A stretch of DNA of 64,000 nucleotides from positions 124,001 through 188,000 of the forward strand of contig QXCR01000089.1 of NCBI GenBank assembly GCA_004380135.1, in the 5' to 3' direction. Positions 42,745 to 53,190 of this stretch are shown here, in pieces. The DNA is from Stemphylium vesicarium. Its lineage: Eukaryota > Ascomycota > Dothideomycetes > Pleosporales > Pleosporaceae. The notes under the pieces are model-generated. The model did no database searches. It was not told the origin of the DNA and saw nothing but the letters and a program-made list of their open reading frames with translations. The translations under genes and the position numbers were made by a program. Numbering within the stretch: position 1 is the stretch's first letter; each line of letters begins with the position of its first letter.

Positions 42745-44934
42745 TCAAGCAACAACGATCGCTCGCTCCTGCGCCTGTATGCGCCCAAAAGCCCCACAGA
42801 ACTCGTTTGCAGACCGAGCAATAGCGACTTCCTCCCCTTTCTCAGCAAAAAAGCCAGCAGCCGCATACCGCAAAGGGGCAGAGTTATGGGAGTGCACAAC
42901 CCCAAACTCCGAACCCGAACGGGTTGTGTCGGGCTGTAAAGGCTTGCCAGCTTTCCAGTGTTCATTTTTCACCTCGAAAGCATTAACATCATTTTCGCTG
43001 TGCGACTCTTTCGTATACGCCGAGCTGGGGAAAGAGATGTCGGCTGCTAGTGAGTTGAACCATCCCACAAGTCTCTTGCCACATCGCGCAGCCATGACTA
43101 CGCCGCTGGTCTTCTCACCGCCGAGCGCGATACTCATGTATGGATATACAGTCCATTCTTGGGTCGGACCGGCTGACTGGATGTTCGTTGCGGTCTTGTC
43201 GTACTCGCTGGCATAGTGGAAGACTAAGCCTCCGCCCTTACTTGCCGTTAACTCGCCGTCAGCGTTATCAGCGCTTTGATCTACAATGGGGAGATCCACA
43301 ATGGCGATTTTCCAAATCTCTTCTGAAGCATCTGTGGTGCGGACCAGGGGGAGCGCGAGCACCGATATAAGTCCAATGATGCCGACTAGCTGAGGAACGG
43401 ATGACTGCGCGTTGAAGATTTTGCGGCGACCGTTATACATGGCAGCTAGCATGTAAGGGATGTGAGCCCGGCCGACTTTCTTATCGCTCCTAGGCAGCGA
43501 CCAAACTGGGTGCACCTGGCTAGAAAGGTCGTACCTTTTGCGCCCCATATTCCTTGGAAGAATGCATTGTCGTGCGCCAGGTCGAAGAAGAGAATTTTCC
43601 CGAGAAGTTTGATAGTAGAAGCCGAAGAGAAGAGCTCGGTACTTGCAAAATACAGATGCTCACTTTTGTTCCAAAGGTTCTTGTGCAGTCTCAGCTCGCA
43701 GCAGGTATTCTCACTCAGTGTGACTCTGAAGCCACTGCGCACTGTCCTCCCGCCCTTCTTCCAGAATCCATTCTAGTGCCGCATATATCTTCTCAATGTT
43801 CTTTGGAAAGTCTCGATCGGTTAGCATGCCAATAAGTGGGGGATACCTTCTGCTAATGCTAGCAGTATCAGCGACCTCGAGGGTATAATAGACCTCATTC
43901 ATGTGCCCATATGATCATTCCGCCCCGCCAATCAATTCTAGCTCACCAGCAGCTTGTTTTCCAAGCTCCCAAGCTCGATTCATGGAATCTTCCAGCTTAC
44001 GGTCGACTCCGAGTGCTCAAATCATGGATGCAGGTTTCTCGCGAGGCCAGGAGAGCTGGAGAGGCCTTGAGCCTAGCCCCCTTGGAACGTATATCCTTCC
44101 ACTTTTCCATCCTGCAAATATTTGACCTTCAGGGTGATACGCAACATAAGTTTGCGTCACGCGCTTCGGATTTCCATCAGTATATATATCAAACTCTACT
44201 TTTCTCAAAGCATCAGCAATACAGAACGTAATCGCAGACATGGCACTGAACTCTCCTGGATCTCTGAGCAGCCAGATAAGCATTGCCCCTGTGTCCAGCT
44301 TCTCTGCATCGTTCAACTGCGGAATGGATCTTCGGTGATCGGGATCGTGTACGGTCTCGACGAGAGTCTTTCGTATCTCTGTTTTGATCGTAAGCCCTAT
44401 GTGCCTTGCGCACCCAAAGCTCCTCCAAGACTCGGTACTCTTCCTGATGTGTATTCTCAGCGCGGTCATGATGTCATCATCGCGGTCCAGGGTCTTAACA
44501 GAGACTTCGATGAGAATTTCCTGTATCTCTTTTGATGGCAGACACTGGTCCAGAACCGAAACAATCGCAACCATGACCCACTTGAAGCTGTCTACCCCGT
44601 CAGAACTTTCGCTTTTCTTTCTCCTTTTGTTCACGTCGGGCCCCATTGCTTGAGGCCATGTACTCCTCTTGATATTGCCCTTTAATTTGACGCCTCGATG
44701 GAGGGGCTCAAGGTCAGACCATGTCTTCTCCCTCTCGTCTACCTCCACTAGGCCAGCTCTTTTGAGCACCTCTTCGCGATCCTCGCCAATGACGTCGAAG
44801 AGATCACTGTCGTTCTGTCCAGCGCGAAGGAAATTGCCGAATTTCTTGCCAGTATCGACAAGCAAGGCTAGGTCTGAAATCGACAGACCTAGCTGCACAA
44901 GGCCGTTGGCGCCTGCAACGATTGAGACAGCCAT
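42745..44934 (-). pseudogene. Unrecognised gene, one frame with four TGA codons
   Basis: A likely start is ATG 44934 (MAVSIVAGANGLVQLGLSIS). One frame runs 2.19 kb to 42745, interrupted by TGA at 44019-44017, 43917-43915, 43713-43711 and 43662-43660 only. The N-terminal 300 codons are intact (DTGKKFGNFLRAG, DSDLFDVIGEDREEVLKRA). After the first stop the same frame gives ALGVDRKLEDSMNRAWELGK. After the last, a hydrophobic segment (QLVGIIGLISVLALPLVRTT) suggests a membrane helix. In 43670-43500 another frame looks more coding-like (YFASTELFSSASTIKLLGKI), so an intron may lie at about 43540-43490 (GTACGA...ATAAG). No family is recognised. Some stops might be spliced out, but 44019 sits in continuous protein-like sequence and matches a CGA-to-TGA change. 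Confidence 0.5.
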
Positions 44935-45413
44935 CGTTCTTTGCGTCGCGGAGATCATCTCGACAAGCAATCGGGATTTTGTTCGGATGACACAAAGCAC
45001 TAAGGCTGCTGAGATCCACTATGCACGCACGAGAAGAGCGTAGGTTACCCAGAGAATAGGCATGTGTTGAGTGTGTGTGACCAAGGTCAAGAAGATTACT
45101 GCCTTGCATCACCGGTGACCCGAACAGCTGGTGCGTGGTGATTGGCGGCCAACTCTTTGGCCGAATCCCATAGACGTAGCCTCGATTGCGTTTACTAGAT
45201 GGTTTGGTTGGGTGTCAACCCAAGAGCAGCCACGAGGCTGTGACATGCAGCCGCTCCACGCCGGTCTCCGCACTGCAATGCTGTAACGTAAATAATCGTA
45301 TGCGGCAAACCTCGTCTCTGACCTACTCGTGTGCGAGAAAATTTGTTGGGATTATGTTCGAGCGCGTGGTATGCTGTATATACATGAACAAGCCCTGATC
45401 CACCAACTTCCTC
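44935..45413. other. Intergenic
   Basis: Promoter of the decayed gene above and 3' flank of the nuclease. No feature is seen. Confidence 0.4.
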
Positions 45414-46434
45414 TTAGAGTTCAATAATCTCTTGTGCATCCAAGACCTGACTGCTACCCGTGACAAGCTTATTCAACCACGTGCCTAGTCTGAGGGCAGC
45501 CTTGCTAATCTGCAGTTCCACAATCGGAACACCACCCGTCGCATACCCATCTGTTCCAAGATCGGTATCATTCCGCACGCGACTATACACGTAGTCGCAG
45601 TCCCATCGATTACTTTCCTTCGCCCAGCTCGTCGCGCATTCTTCGGGTGTGAAAGGGTCGGCGCAAGACAGCCACATGTACGGAGCAGAGTAGAACTCGT
45701 CTTTTCGGATGCGTGTAACGAGGCCGGTGAAGAAGGGGTCGATAGATTCGTGGGAGAAGGGTTCGCTGACGTTTGCGGCGAAGTACGGTATGTATCCGTC
45801 CCAGACCTATGCTGATGAGCTTTGGACTCTGTCATGTGTAGAGAGGACTTACAGCGTGGAGTTGCGTCGAGACATTTCCAAAAACTACCTTGTAAGTGTT
45901 TCCACCTACCGCCCGTCCATTCGCATGCAGAGGTTGGTGAATGTCTCCAAGGAAATGGGCCACCCACTTTAGCGCATAGGAGCAGGTCAAGTTGCTCCCT
46001 GCCTTCAGTTCACCACTCTGAACCTGATCTATACACCCCCGCAGAATGCCCGTCTGATTCGCAATGGCGCTCACCACGCACCCTCCCTTTGCACAGTCGC
46101 GAATATAATCCAGGTGGCAGTACTCTGGCGCGGAATCGTGCGTATCGATCCAGTGCCATTGGTAGGAGAAGTGACCTTCGTGGGTGTGCGCGTATGCGTC
46201 TGCCCAAGCTGCCGAGCGTCCAACAGAGCCGTTATACTTAGGTTCAAGAATCTCCGCAAGGACCGACGTTGTTTCCGGCATAAAGAAGGTCTCAGCCATG
46301 AAGCCGATCTGGTTGTGCACTGGCTTGACTTAGCATAGTGCTACCTGGGCGTAGCGTCGCAACCCACCATCTGTATTCCATGATGTAGCAGAAGCGATTA
46401 AAGTCGCTCCAGCGAGTACACGGCTAGTAATCAT
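45414..46434 (-). CDS. Secreted S1/P1-type zinc nuclease
   Basis: Exons 46434-46368, 46319-45853 and 45806-45414, with introns of 48 nt (GTGGGT...GCCAG) and 46 nt (GTAAGT...CATAG), give 308 aa. The signal peptide ends just before the mature N-terminal Trp (SATSWNTD), whose amino group is a zinc ligand in this family. Other ligands are recognisable: VHNQIG, AAWADAYAHT, HFSYQWHWIDTH, VAHFLGDIHQPLH, and HAVWDGYIP across intron 2. Cys residues for two disulfides and several Asn glycosylation sites (NGS, NQT, NLT, NVS) are present. The enzyme cleaves single-stranded DNA and RNA to 5'-nucleotides and removes 3'-phosphates, usually for extracellular phosphate and nucleoside scavenging. All metal ligands appear intact. 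Confidence 0.9.
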
Positions 46435-47703
46435 ATCTACCAAAATACTAGCAGGTTTCAAGGTACTTGATAGATAGTAATGTCAGGTATGGAGGGTGGG
46501 CAGCCCTTATAGCTCCTCGAGCTTGTGGCTGGACAGAAGGGGGCTGAAAACTGGACGATCGAGGCCTGGACCTAAAGCTATGATGGCAGGGAGCTGAAGC
46601 AAGCAAAGTGTGGATTGAGACACAGCTGTGTACTGTCCTCGGTCTGTTTAGAGCTTGGGATCAACATGGTGGGCATCGGCGTCTTGTTGACGCGTGATGC
46701 ACCACTATGACGCGCCAGGGTTCGGATGGAAGCAGCGTAAGTCACTAGTCTCGAAAGGGTATAGTACGATTTACGCCCGTGGTGCCCCACGTGCATGAGT
46801 TCTTTCCCCCACCGTAGCCCTCACTCCTCCGCCCACCTCGCATCTTGTCTATAACATTCCATCAGCTGTGCCGACCGCGAAGAATGATCTCGGTGTGAAT
46901 CTCAGCTTTCCATGCCCTTTTTATTACGCAATGTCCGAACAATGCTCCAACATCAGGCGTCTTCATCGTCCGGCAACAGAACACAGAAACCTAGACCATT
47001 GCGCATACGACTGCATGGAAACCCCTTCACAATGGTTTGCAAAACGAAAAAGATCTCGACAGCTCTTTGAAAATCATGCTGCACATCTTACAGCATATCC
47101 AACAGGCGGCTCACTCGTTTATGTTGTGCTGTCCACGTGGCGCGCATAGCTTTCGATTTTCATCTGCCGATGACTCGTTTTTCACACTCGCACCGGTATC
47201 TGGCGCCTCAGTCATGACTGTAACGTTGGTGGACCCATCGGAACCGCTTAAAACAGAGTTTCTTCGCTTGGAAATGTCTTCTTTGATCAAAGCGGTAGGC
47301 TGAACAAAAGAATAGCGACATCATATTTTCCTGAATGACAGTCTTTGTCAAAATTGGAAACAGTGAGAACTGCAGATGAGCCGCATGCGGGTATAATACA
47401 CGTAGGAACCAATGCAGAATAAAGGTATTACGAACTGAGCGTCGCATTAATGAAGTGCTCAAGCCGAGTATATGTCATTGTACTCCAGAACAGTTGATGG
47501 GGCCATCATGACGATTCGACACGTGCTGCAGGGTGGTCAACGACCCCATGCTCCGTACATAATTCTACAGTCATATTGGGGTAAGAAATGCAAGGGTCAT
47601 GAGTGGCTACTGCAATCAGTGCGAGCTACGAAACCTATGAAAACAGGCTTGCCTCATCTTCAATTCCAGAGGTATCAACATCTAAAGCGTACAGTCATTC
47701 CTC
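46435..47703. other. Intergenic, 1.27 kb
   Basis: Divergent promoters of the nuclease and the 2EXR gene. Several short frames (46868-47303, 47472-48053) have no family motif; the last overlaps the 2EXR gene in another frame. Confidence 0.4.
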
Positions 47704-49434
47704 ATGGCAGCACATATCTCAGGCTCAGGCTGCCATCATCATACACCATCAGACAATCAAGCGACCGCATTCCTCGGGCTGCCAGCCGAGATACGAAACA
47801 AGGTTTACGAGTATCTGTACCAGTCGCCGACTTCTATACGTCTACACTTCCACCAGGATCCGGAAAGCAAGAGACCCAAGTCAATTATCCAGTTCACGCC
47901 AAGTTGCAGAATCCTAACCTCACTCTTTTCCACATGCCGCCAGATCAACACCGAAGCATCGTCCATCTTCTACTCACACAACACATTTCTACTTCACAGA
48001 AAAGTGCGAATCGGCAGGCCAATCCGACCATGTTTCATTACCGCCCTGTTTGAGTTCCTCGCCATCATAGGGTCCAGAGCAACCTTGCTCCGGAACGTAG
48101 TCTTCGACACATTTAACATCTGCAGCAACGCATGCCACTGCACCTATTTAGACTGGAAGACCAAGCTCTTCGACCCAGCGACCGATATTGTGGAGATCAC
48201 GACACTTCTACACACCGTTTGGGATCGTGATCTGAACTTCAAAGTCGGTCTCGTGGATATGAGCGACACCAGCGAAACTCGAGCGGAATACTGGAGACAA
48301 AATCCGCATCTTCATTGCAACACTGCAGTCATGGCAGTCATTAGGTCTCTGCTAGAAGGTCAGCTCTATCTCAAAAGATATCGTGGTCTGATCTGCGCAG
48401 TCGCTGCCAAAAGCGATGGGTTGGGAGGTATCATCAGCTGGGGCAGTACACCGCGTGGTCTTCACAACACCAACTGGCCGCGGTACTATCCCCACACCTT
48501 CACCCAGTTCTCTGCGACGGACGCTGGGACACGATTACATCATGTACCGTGTGCCATACCCCACCTTCTATCCCTACCAGCGCCGATATGGAGAACCGTC
48601 ATGAAACACGTCGTTTTCCCCAGCGAAGGCATCCATATCAATGTCGACACCGAAACAACCTTCTCCATCAGCCTACCCCAAGTGAACAAAAAACTGCGCG
48701 CCGAGCTTTGGCCAACAAGTATCCTCGGAAACCGCTTCACCTTGACAACGACCACGAATTCCCAACACAGCGACTTTAGCCACTTCCACAATCTACGCCG
48801 TGTACTCCGAAAAACGTTCACGTACGTCGGAAGTGACGGCACCGCGCGCGAGTTGACGCTGGAACAAGGACAGTTTGGCGTTGAACAGATAGTGCTGCAG
48901 TTTGACCTCGATACACCGGTCAAGCATGAGGATCTGAGGATTAGCATTCTACCGTTGGTGATGGAGACGTCGTCGACAATGGGGTACAAGCGGCTCACGC
49001 TGCGTGTGTGCTGCGGAACGGGTATCAGGGAAGTCAGTATCACGCTTCGAGAGTTGCGCTGTCGTGTCGCTGAAGCTTTGAGCGCCATTTTTGGGAAGAA
49101 AAGTGTTGCAGAGGGGGGCTGGGAACCGGAGATCTGGATCGATGGCTTGGGAAGGGTGGTTGAGAGGCATGCTAAACATCGTCCTGGTTTGTCTCGGCAA
49201 ACTGCGTCGAGTTTTGCAGCGACCGCGGACGGCGCGTTTACTTTGGTGCGCATGCATCCGAAAGACGAAAAATACCGTGCAGGAGAGGGTGCGATCGGTC
49301 GTCGTTTTGATACGATCGAGGACTTCTTCCCATTTACTTTCTCTGCTGTCCATACGCTGAGGTATATGCGCTGGGTGCTGGAAAAGTACGATGTAGAAGA
49401 ATGGAAGAAAAGGCCAGGATCAAGACGAGCTTGA
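47704..49434 (+). CDS. 2EXR-domain protein, intact
   Basis: Single exon, 576 aa, ATG 47704. The 2EXR domain begins near residue 24 with FLGLPAEIRNKVYEYLYQSP and continues to RILTSLFSTCRQINTEASSI, FYSHNTFLLH. A Cys-rich segment (ICSNACHCTYLD) follows. The central and C-terminal parts contain no recognised domain; a second LPAPIWRTVMKHVVFPSEGI segment resembles a second F-box/2EXR-like copy. Fungal-specific, abundant, of unknown function; the pattern is reminiscent of F-box-like interaction modules. It is an intact counterpart of the nonsense-ridden 2EXR gene at 15.4-17.3 kb, though the two are clearly different paralogues. Confidence 0.85.
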   Translation: MAAHISGSGCHHHTPSDNQATAFLGLPAEIRNKVYEYLYQSPTSIRLHFHQDPESKRPKSIIQFTPSCRILTSLFSTCRQINTEASSIFYSHNTFLLHRKVRIGRPIRPCFITALFEFLAIIGSRATLLRNVVFDTFNICSNACHCTYLDWKTKLFDPATDIVEITTLLHTVWDRDLNFKVGLVDMSDTSETRAEYWRQNPHLHCNTAVMAVIRSLLEGQLYLKRYRGLICAVAAKSDGLGGIISWGSTPRGLHNTNWPRYYPHTFTQFSATDAGTRLHHVPCAIPHLLSLPAPIWRTVMKHVVFPSEGIHINVDTETTFSISLPQVNKKLRAELWPTSILGNRFTLTTTTNSQHSDFSHFHNLRRVLRKTFTYVGSDGTARELTLEQGQFGVEQIVLQFDLDTPVKHEDLRISILPLVMETSSTMGYKRLTLRVCCGTGIREVSITLRELRCRVAEALSAIFGKKSVAEGGWEPEIWIDGLGRVVERHAKHRPGLSRQTASSFAATADGAFTLVRMHPKDEKYRAGEGAIGRRFDTIEDFFPFTFSAVHTLRYMRWVLEKYDVEEWKKRPGSRRA

Positions 49435-49506
49435 TGTATGAAGGAGATCTTGTTGTGTAGTGTGTAATTGAGCTTGAACATAGTCTTCATGATATCTACC
49501 TTCACA

Positions 49507-51138
49507 TCACAGCTTAGCGCAATACTCCTGCACCGGCACAATACCCCCGCTTCTATCCGGCGGATCTCGCATCGCCACCTCTCGTGTCCTCGCCAGACTC
49601 TCCAACTCATCCAGCCTATTCAGAGTCGCCTTGAGATGATCCTCGAAGCCCGGCTGTTTCACAACGTCTCGGAACGCATTCTGCATGGGTACTGAATCTG
49701 CGCGCACCATGCCATGCGCATCGATGTGGATGACATTGATGTGATCGAAAGGGTGCACAAAGTCAGCGCGCGTAATAATCTGCCGGGCTTCATGTAGCGG
49801 GATTTCAGGAAGCGAGAAGTCATCAAAGCCAGGCGTCGCTTGCTCGCGAAGGACAAGGGCGCGCGCCAAAACGATGGCTGCAGCGCAGTACTTTTGTTGC
49901 TCCTCAACATCGTCGTCCATGGAGTCTCCCAGTATCCAGCAATTGTTGAGGAACCAAGACTTCTCTCTCCGGTTGATCTGCTTGCAGGTGCCAAGCATGT
50001 CTTGGGATTTTGCAACCTGGTTCAGGAAGATTAAGCGTCCGCCGACTTTGGCGAAGACCTCGTCAAGAATGCTCTGTGGTGTGTGTTCGTTGTGGTAGCG
50101 AGCACGGTATTGCTTTAGAGCTTTGATTACGACATCTTTCCGGACATCCCTAATGCTCATAACATGCATGTTGGTTGCATGCGGTGTGAGTCGCTCTAGG
50201 GTCCAGAACTCATCGGATGTGAAGACAGTCGTGACAAGCTCGTTGCCTGACCAGATCTCGGCACGCTGCTGTAGAATTTCTAGTAAATGCTTGCCAGCTT
50301 CATCGTCCTTGAATAGATGGATGTTGTTGATGATCATGAGCAAAGGCTTCCCGCGTCGCCTTCTCATCGACAAGGCTACCTTCTCTAGCTGGTTCAGTGC
50401 CCTCTCGATATCCAGCAGGGGCGAGCTATCCCTTGGGCCTCTGATGCTGAACAGACCCCCTATGTAGTCTTCGTGGAACTCATAGTCGATGGCCTTGCCC
50501 AGTCGTGTACGAAAAACTTCCAGGTCATTGTGGGCCTCAAGCATAGCAATGCCGTCGCCATTGACCTTTCTCATAGCCTCTAGCAGCAGCGCACGCTTGC
50601 CTGTACCTCTCTCGCCAATAACGAGGTAGTATCTACCTCTTGCCTTGCCATTCACAATATTGTTGATGTCTTCCTGTTCGGCTCGAGGGACCCAGTACTC
50701 TCTCTGCACGATTTCTTGTATCTTGTCCGGATCGGTATCGTATGAGACACGACCGAGGGCGACTCGCTCTTGCGAGCTATAGCCTTTGGCGAAGGCATTC
50801 TCAATCTTCTTTCCCACAGTCCTTTTGTAGAAGAGGCTGTATGCGTAGCCGCCAAGGCCAAGCCCGAATAACGAGATCAAGGCTACGGTACTTCCTTCGA
50901 GGACGCTCCGGGCGAACTTGCTTCGCTCCTGCTTGTTCTCATGCTGATCGCCAGATTTCTCCGGCTTGCCTTCCGGAACACTCGTCAAAGACTGTAACAG
51001 GAAGGGCGTGGATCGGAGGCGAGTGGGGTGTCTGCCGAGGGGTAGGACTAGCCATCCTGCGGTTGTCAGCTTGACGACCAAGTAATTGGTTCATTGAGAT
51101 ATCATACCGCGTCGGGCCCGTTGCAAAGGGCGTCTCAT
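49507..51138 (-). CDS. Mitochondrial P-loop (AAA-like) ATPase
   Basis: Exons 51138-51108 and 51056-49507, with a 51-nt intron (GTATGA...CGCAG, AGCTGAC branch), give 526 aa. The spliced N-terminus MRRPLQRARRGWLVLPLGRH is Arg-rich and lacks acidic residues, a probable mitochondrial presequence. One membrane helix follows (STVALISLFGLGLGGYAYSL). Walker A is GERGTGKRALLLEAM (about residues 158-172), and a Walker B-like strand is PLLMIINNIHLF (about 255), with the second acidic position replaced by Asn. Downstream ELVTTVFTSDEFWTLERL resembles sensor 1. The layout suggests an inner-membrane-anchored STAND/AAA-type ATPase found in filamentous fungi. The exact role is unknown. Intact; stop codons are convergent with the 2EXR gene at 73 bp. 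Confidence 0.8.
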
Positions 51139-52004
51139 TCGTCCAGTATCAATTGGATGAAGCTGCTAAGTGAGCGTTATTGGGAATTACGCGTTTGGTA
51201 GGTCAGCGCACGACCACCAACGACACGTGTTGGCTAAGCGTTTACGCATTGCCGCATAGCCGAACATCTTCAGTACGTAAGAGATGAGCAGAACGCTTGC
51301 GGAACATGCATCCTCGTGGGCGCCTCTATCATAAGTGACTAGGTATCGAGAAAGGACGCGAGAAGAGAAAGGCACGACGACTTCGGATAGCGCGTCGTGC
51401 GGGAATAAAGGGTCCGCGCTAAGACATGATTCCGCAACCCTGGAACATCACCACAACCTGATTCGCACGTAGCAACCATGCGAAGCTCATGCCATTAGAC
51501 GAAGCATTGTCTCGACGATGGCAACTCCGGAGAACATGTCAGCCATTCAAATCGATGCCATCCAGCCAAGTTGCCAGGAATTTTAAACCAAACAAGAACA
51601 GCATTCTAAGATGTCACAAGACAAGTAGCATCCTACGGAGATGCCGACAGAAAGAAATTCCATGCACTTTCTTATCGGAGCATCCAGAACCAGACAAATC
51701 CCATGCCGCGAATTAAACTGCTGACATGACGTATGTGGCCGCCCGTCAACAAGATGTGTAGCAAACCACATCAGATTCCCTCATGCAAGGCATGCGAATG
51801 TCTGGGACTAAAGCGGAAGGTAGATTATCAGAGTATAAGGATGAGGCGCCCCATCTAGGTATGATATTGCAGCTGCCGCACTTCATCGCCGCATGGTCAT
51901 CTTGACTTGGGATTCACACTGCCATCTCCCACACTACACCCAGCAACATTAACCCAAAAAACCTCAACCATTTTCCCAACACCTTCCTTGCTCATCTGCC
52001 CAAA
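51139..52004. other. Divergent intergenic
   Basis: Promoters of the mitochondrial ATPase and the hydrolase. No gene recognised. Confidence 0.4.
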
Positions 52005-53150
52005 ATGCGGTTCGACTCCGCCGCACAAAGCAACCCCTGGCTAACCTCGCCCTCCCACTCCTCTCTCGTCAACACAGGAACCCACTCGCTCTGGGCCAGC
52101 ATCTCCGGCCCCCTGCGCTCCGCCAAATCGCCATTGTTGATCTTCATCACCGGCGCAGGTGGCGCCTCCGCCATCCACGTAAAACTACAACAGCGCCTCA
52201 CACCGTACATCCGCTGCTTATTTTACGACCGCGCCGGCTACGACCGCAGCACGCTCCCACCCCTGGACTCTGAAAACGGGGACAAGATAGTCGCCGACGA
52301 CACAGCGCGTGATCTGACAAACCTTCTTGCAGCCACAGGCCTAGAACCGCCATATCTACTCGTCGCACACTCTTTCGGGGGCATCATAGCACGCACATTC
52401 CTAGCCCATCACAACGACAACCCCACTACAATAGCCGGTATGTTGCTCTTCGACACAGCAACAGAACTCATGCTCTCGCCTCTCTTCCCGCGCTTCCCAC
52501 CTCACGAATTGAACGCCGTAGCACGCAACGTCGACTACGCAGCACTCACGCACCTGAAGCGCGACTCCGGTTTCAGCGACGAAGAATGGAACTACGCCAT
52601 CGAAGCCTGCGAACGCTGTCGGCGCGCCCAAACTTTCGAAGACACACACGCGTCAGCGCATTTACTATCGCTGCATCGCCAGCTTGACTTTTGCGCGTTT
52701 GAAACTAGGCCTGTGACCGTGGTAAGGTGTAACATTGCGGCTGACTACCAGTTCTTGTTTGATGAGGGGGTTAAGAGAGGGGATGGGAGTGAGGAGGAGA
52801 GAAAAGTGGCAAAGGCGTTTATTCAGCGGTGTTGGTGCTTTTTGGGGCAGCTGCAGAGGGCGCAGTGGGGGTTGAGTCAGGATGTGGTGGATACGCATTT
52901 TGTGGAGTGGGGGCATGATCTGCCGATTCGCAGGCCGGGGATTGTTGTGGAGATGGTGAGGGAGTTGATGGGTAGGATGGAGAGGAAAGAAGGGACAGGT
53001 GGTGTGGGGACTGTGGGTAAGTTCGTTGAAAAGGCAGAAAAGGGAGGACTTGAAGAATGCGGGAGCATTGTTGTAAAGACCGCTGGGGAGGGAAATCATA
53101 ATACGAAGGCCAGTGGCTTTCCTATCCCCGCGGTATCGTTTCTTGGATGA
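52005..53150 (+). CDS. Alpha/beta-hydrolase family protein
   Basis: Single exon, 381 aa, ATG 52005. An alpha/beta-hydrolase fold is clear. LLIFITGAGGASAIHV carries the oxyanion-hole Gly strand, then CLFYDRAGYDRSTLPPL. The nucleophile elbow is LLVAHSFGGIIARTF, Ser at about residue 122. A cap region is followed by DTHFVEWGHDLPIRRPGIVV, the probable catalytic His. No signal peptide. The family includes epoxide hydrolases, esterases and C-C hydrolases; the substrate cannot be assigned. Its stop is 40 bp from the stop of the convergent ferroportin-like gene, so their 3'UTRs probably overlap. Confidence 0.87.
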   Translation: MRFDSAAQSNPWLTSPSHSSLVNTGTHSLWASISGPLRSAKSPLLIFITGAGGASAIHVKLQQRLTPYIRCLFYDRAGYDRSTLPPLDSENGDKIVADDTARDLTNLLAATGLEPPYLLVAHSFGGIIARTFLAHHNDNPTTIAGMLLFDTATELMLSPLFPRFPPHELNAVARNVDYAALTHLKRDSGFSDEEWNYAIEACERCRRAQTFEDTHASAHLLSLHRQLDFCAFETRPVTVVRCNIAADYQFLFDEGVKRGDGSEEERKVAKAFIQRCWCFLGQLQRAQWGLSQDVVDTHFVEWGHDLPIRRPGIVVEMVRELMGRMERKEGTGGVGTVGKFVEKAEKGGLEECGSIVVKTAGEGNHNTKASGFPIPAVSFLG

Positions 53151-53190
53151 CATCCTGTATCATTCATTTCAACTCACTTATCTATCCATC

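Noticed and set aside
4882..44934. Stop-codon reassignment as explanation for in-frame stops
   Set aside because: Intact neighbours end normally with TAA, TAG and TGA, and the interrupted genes use all three stops.
48540..49610. 356-codon minus-strand frame opposite the 2EXR gene and spanning into the ATPase 3' end
   Set aside because: Composition is the mirror of the plus-strand gene, no family motif, and it crosses a convergent gene boundary.
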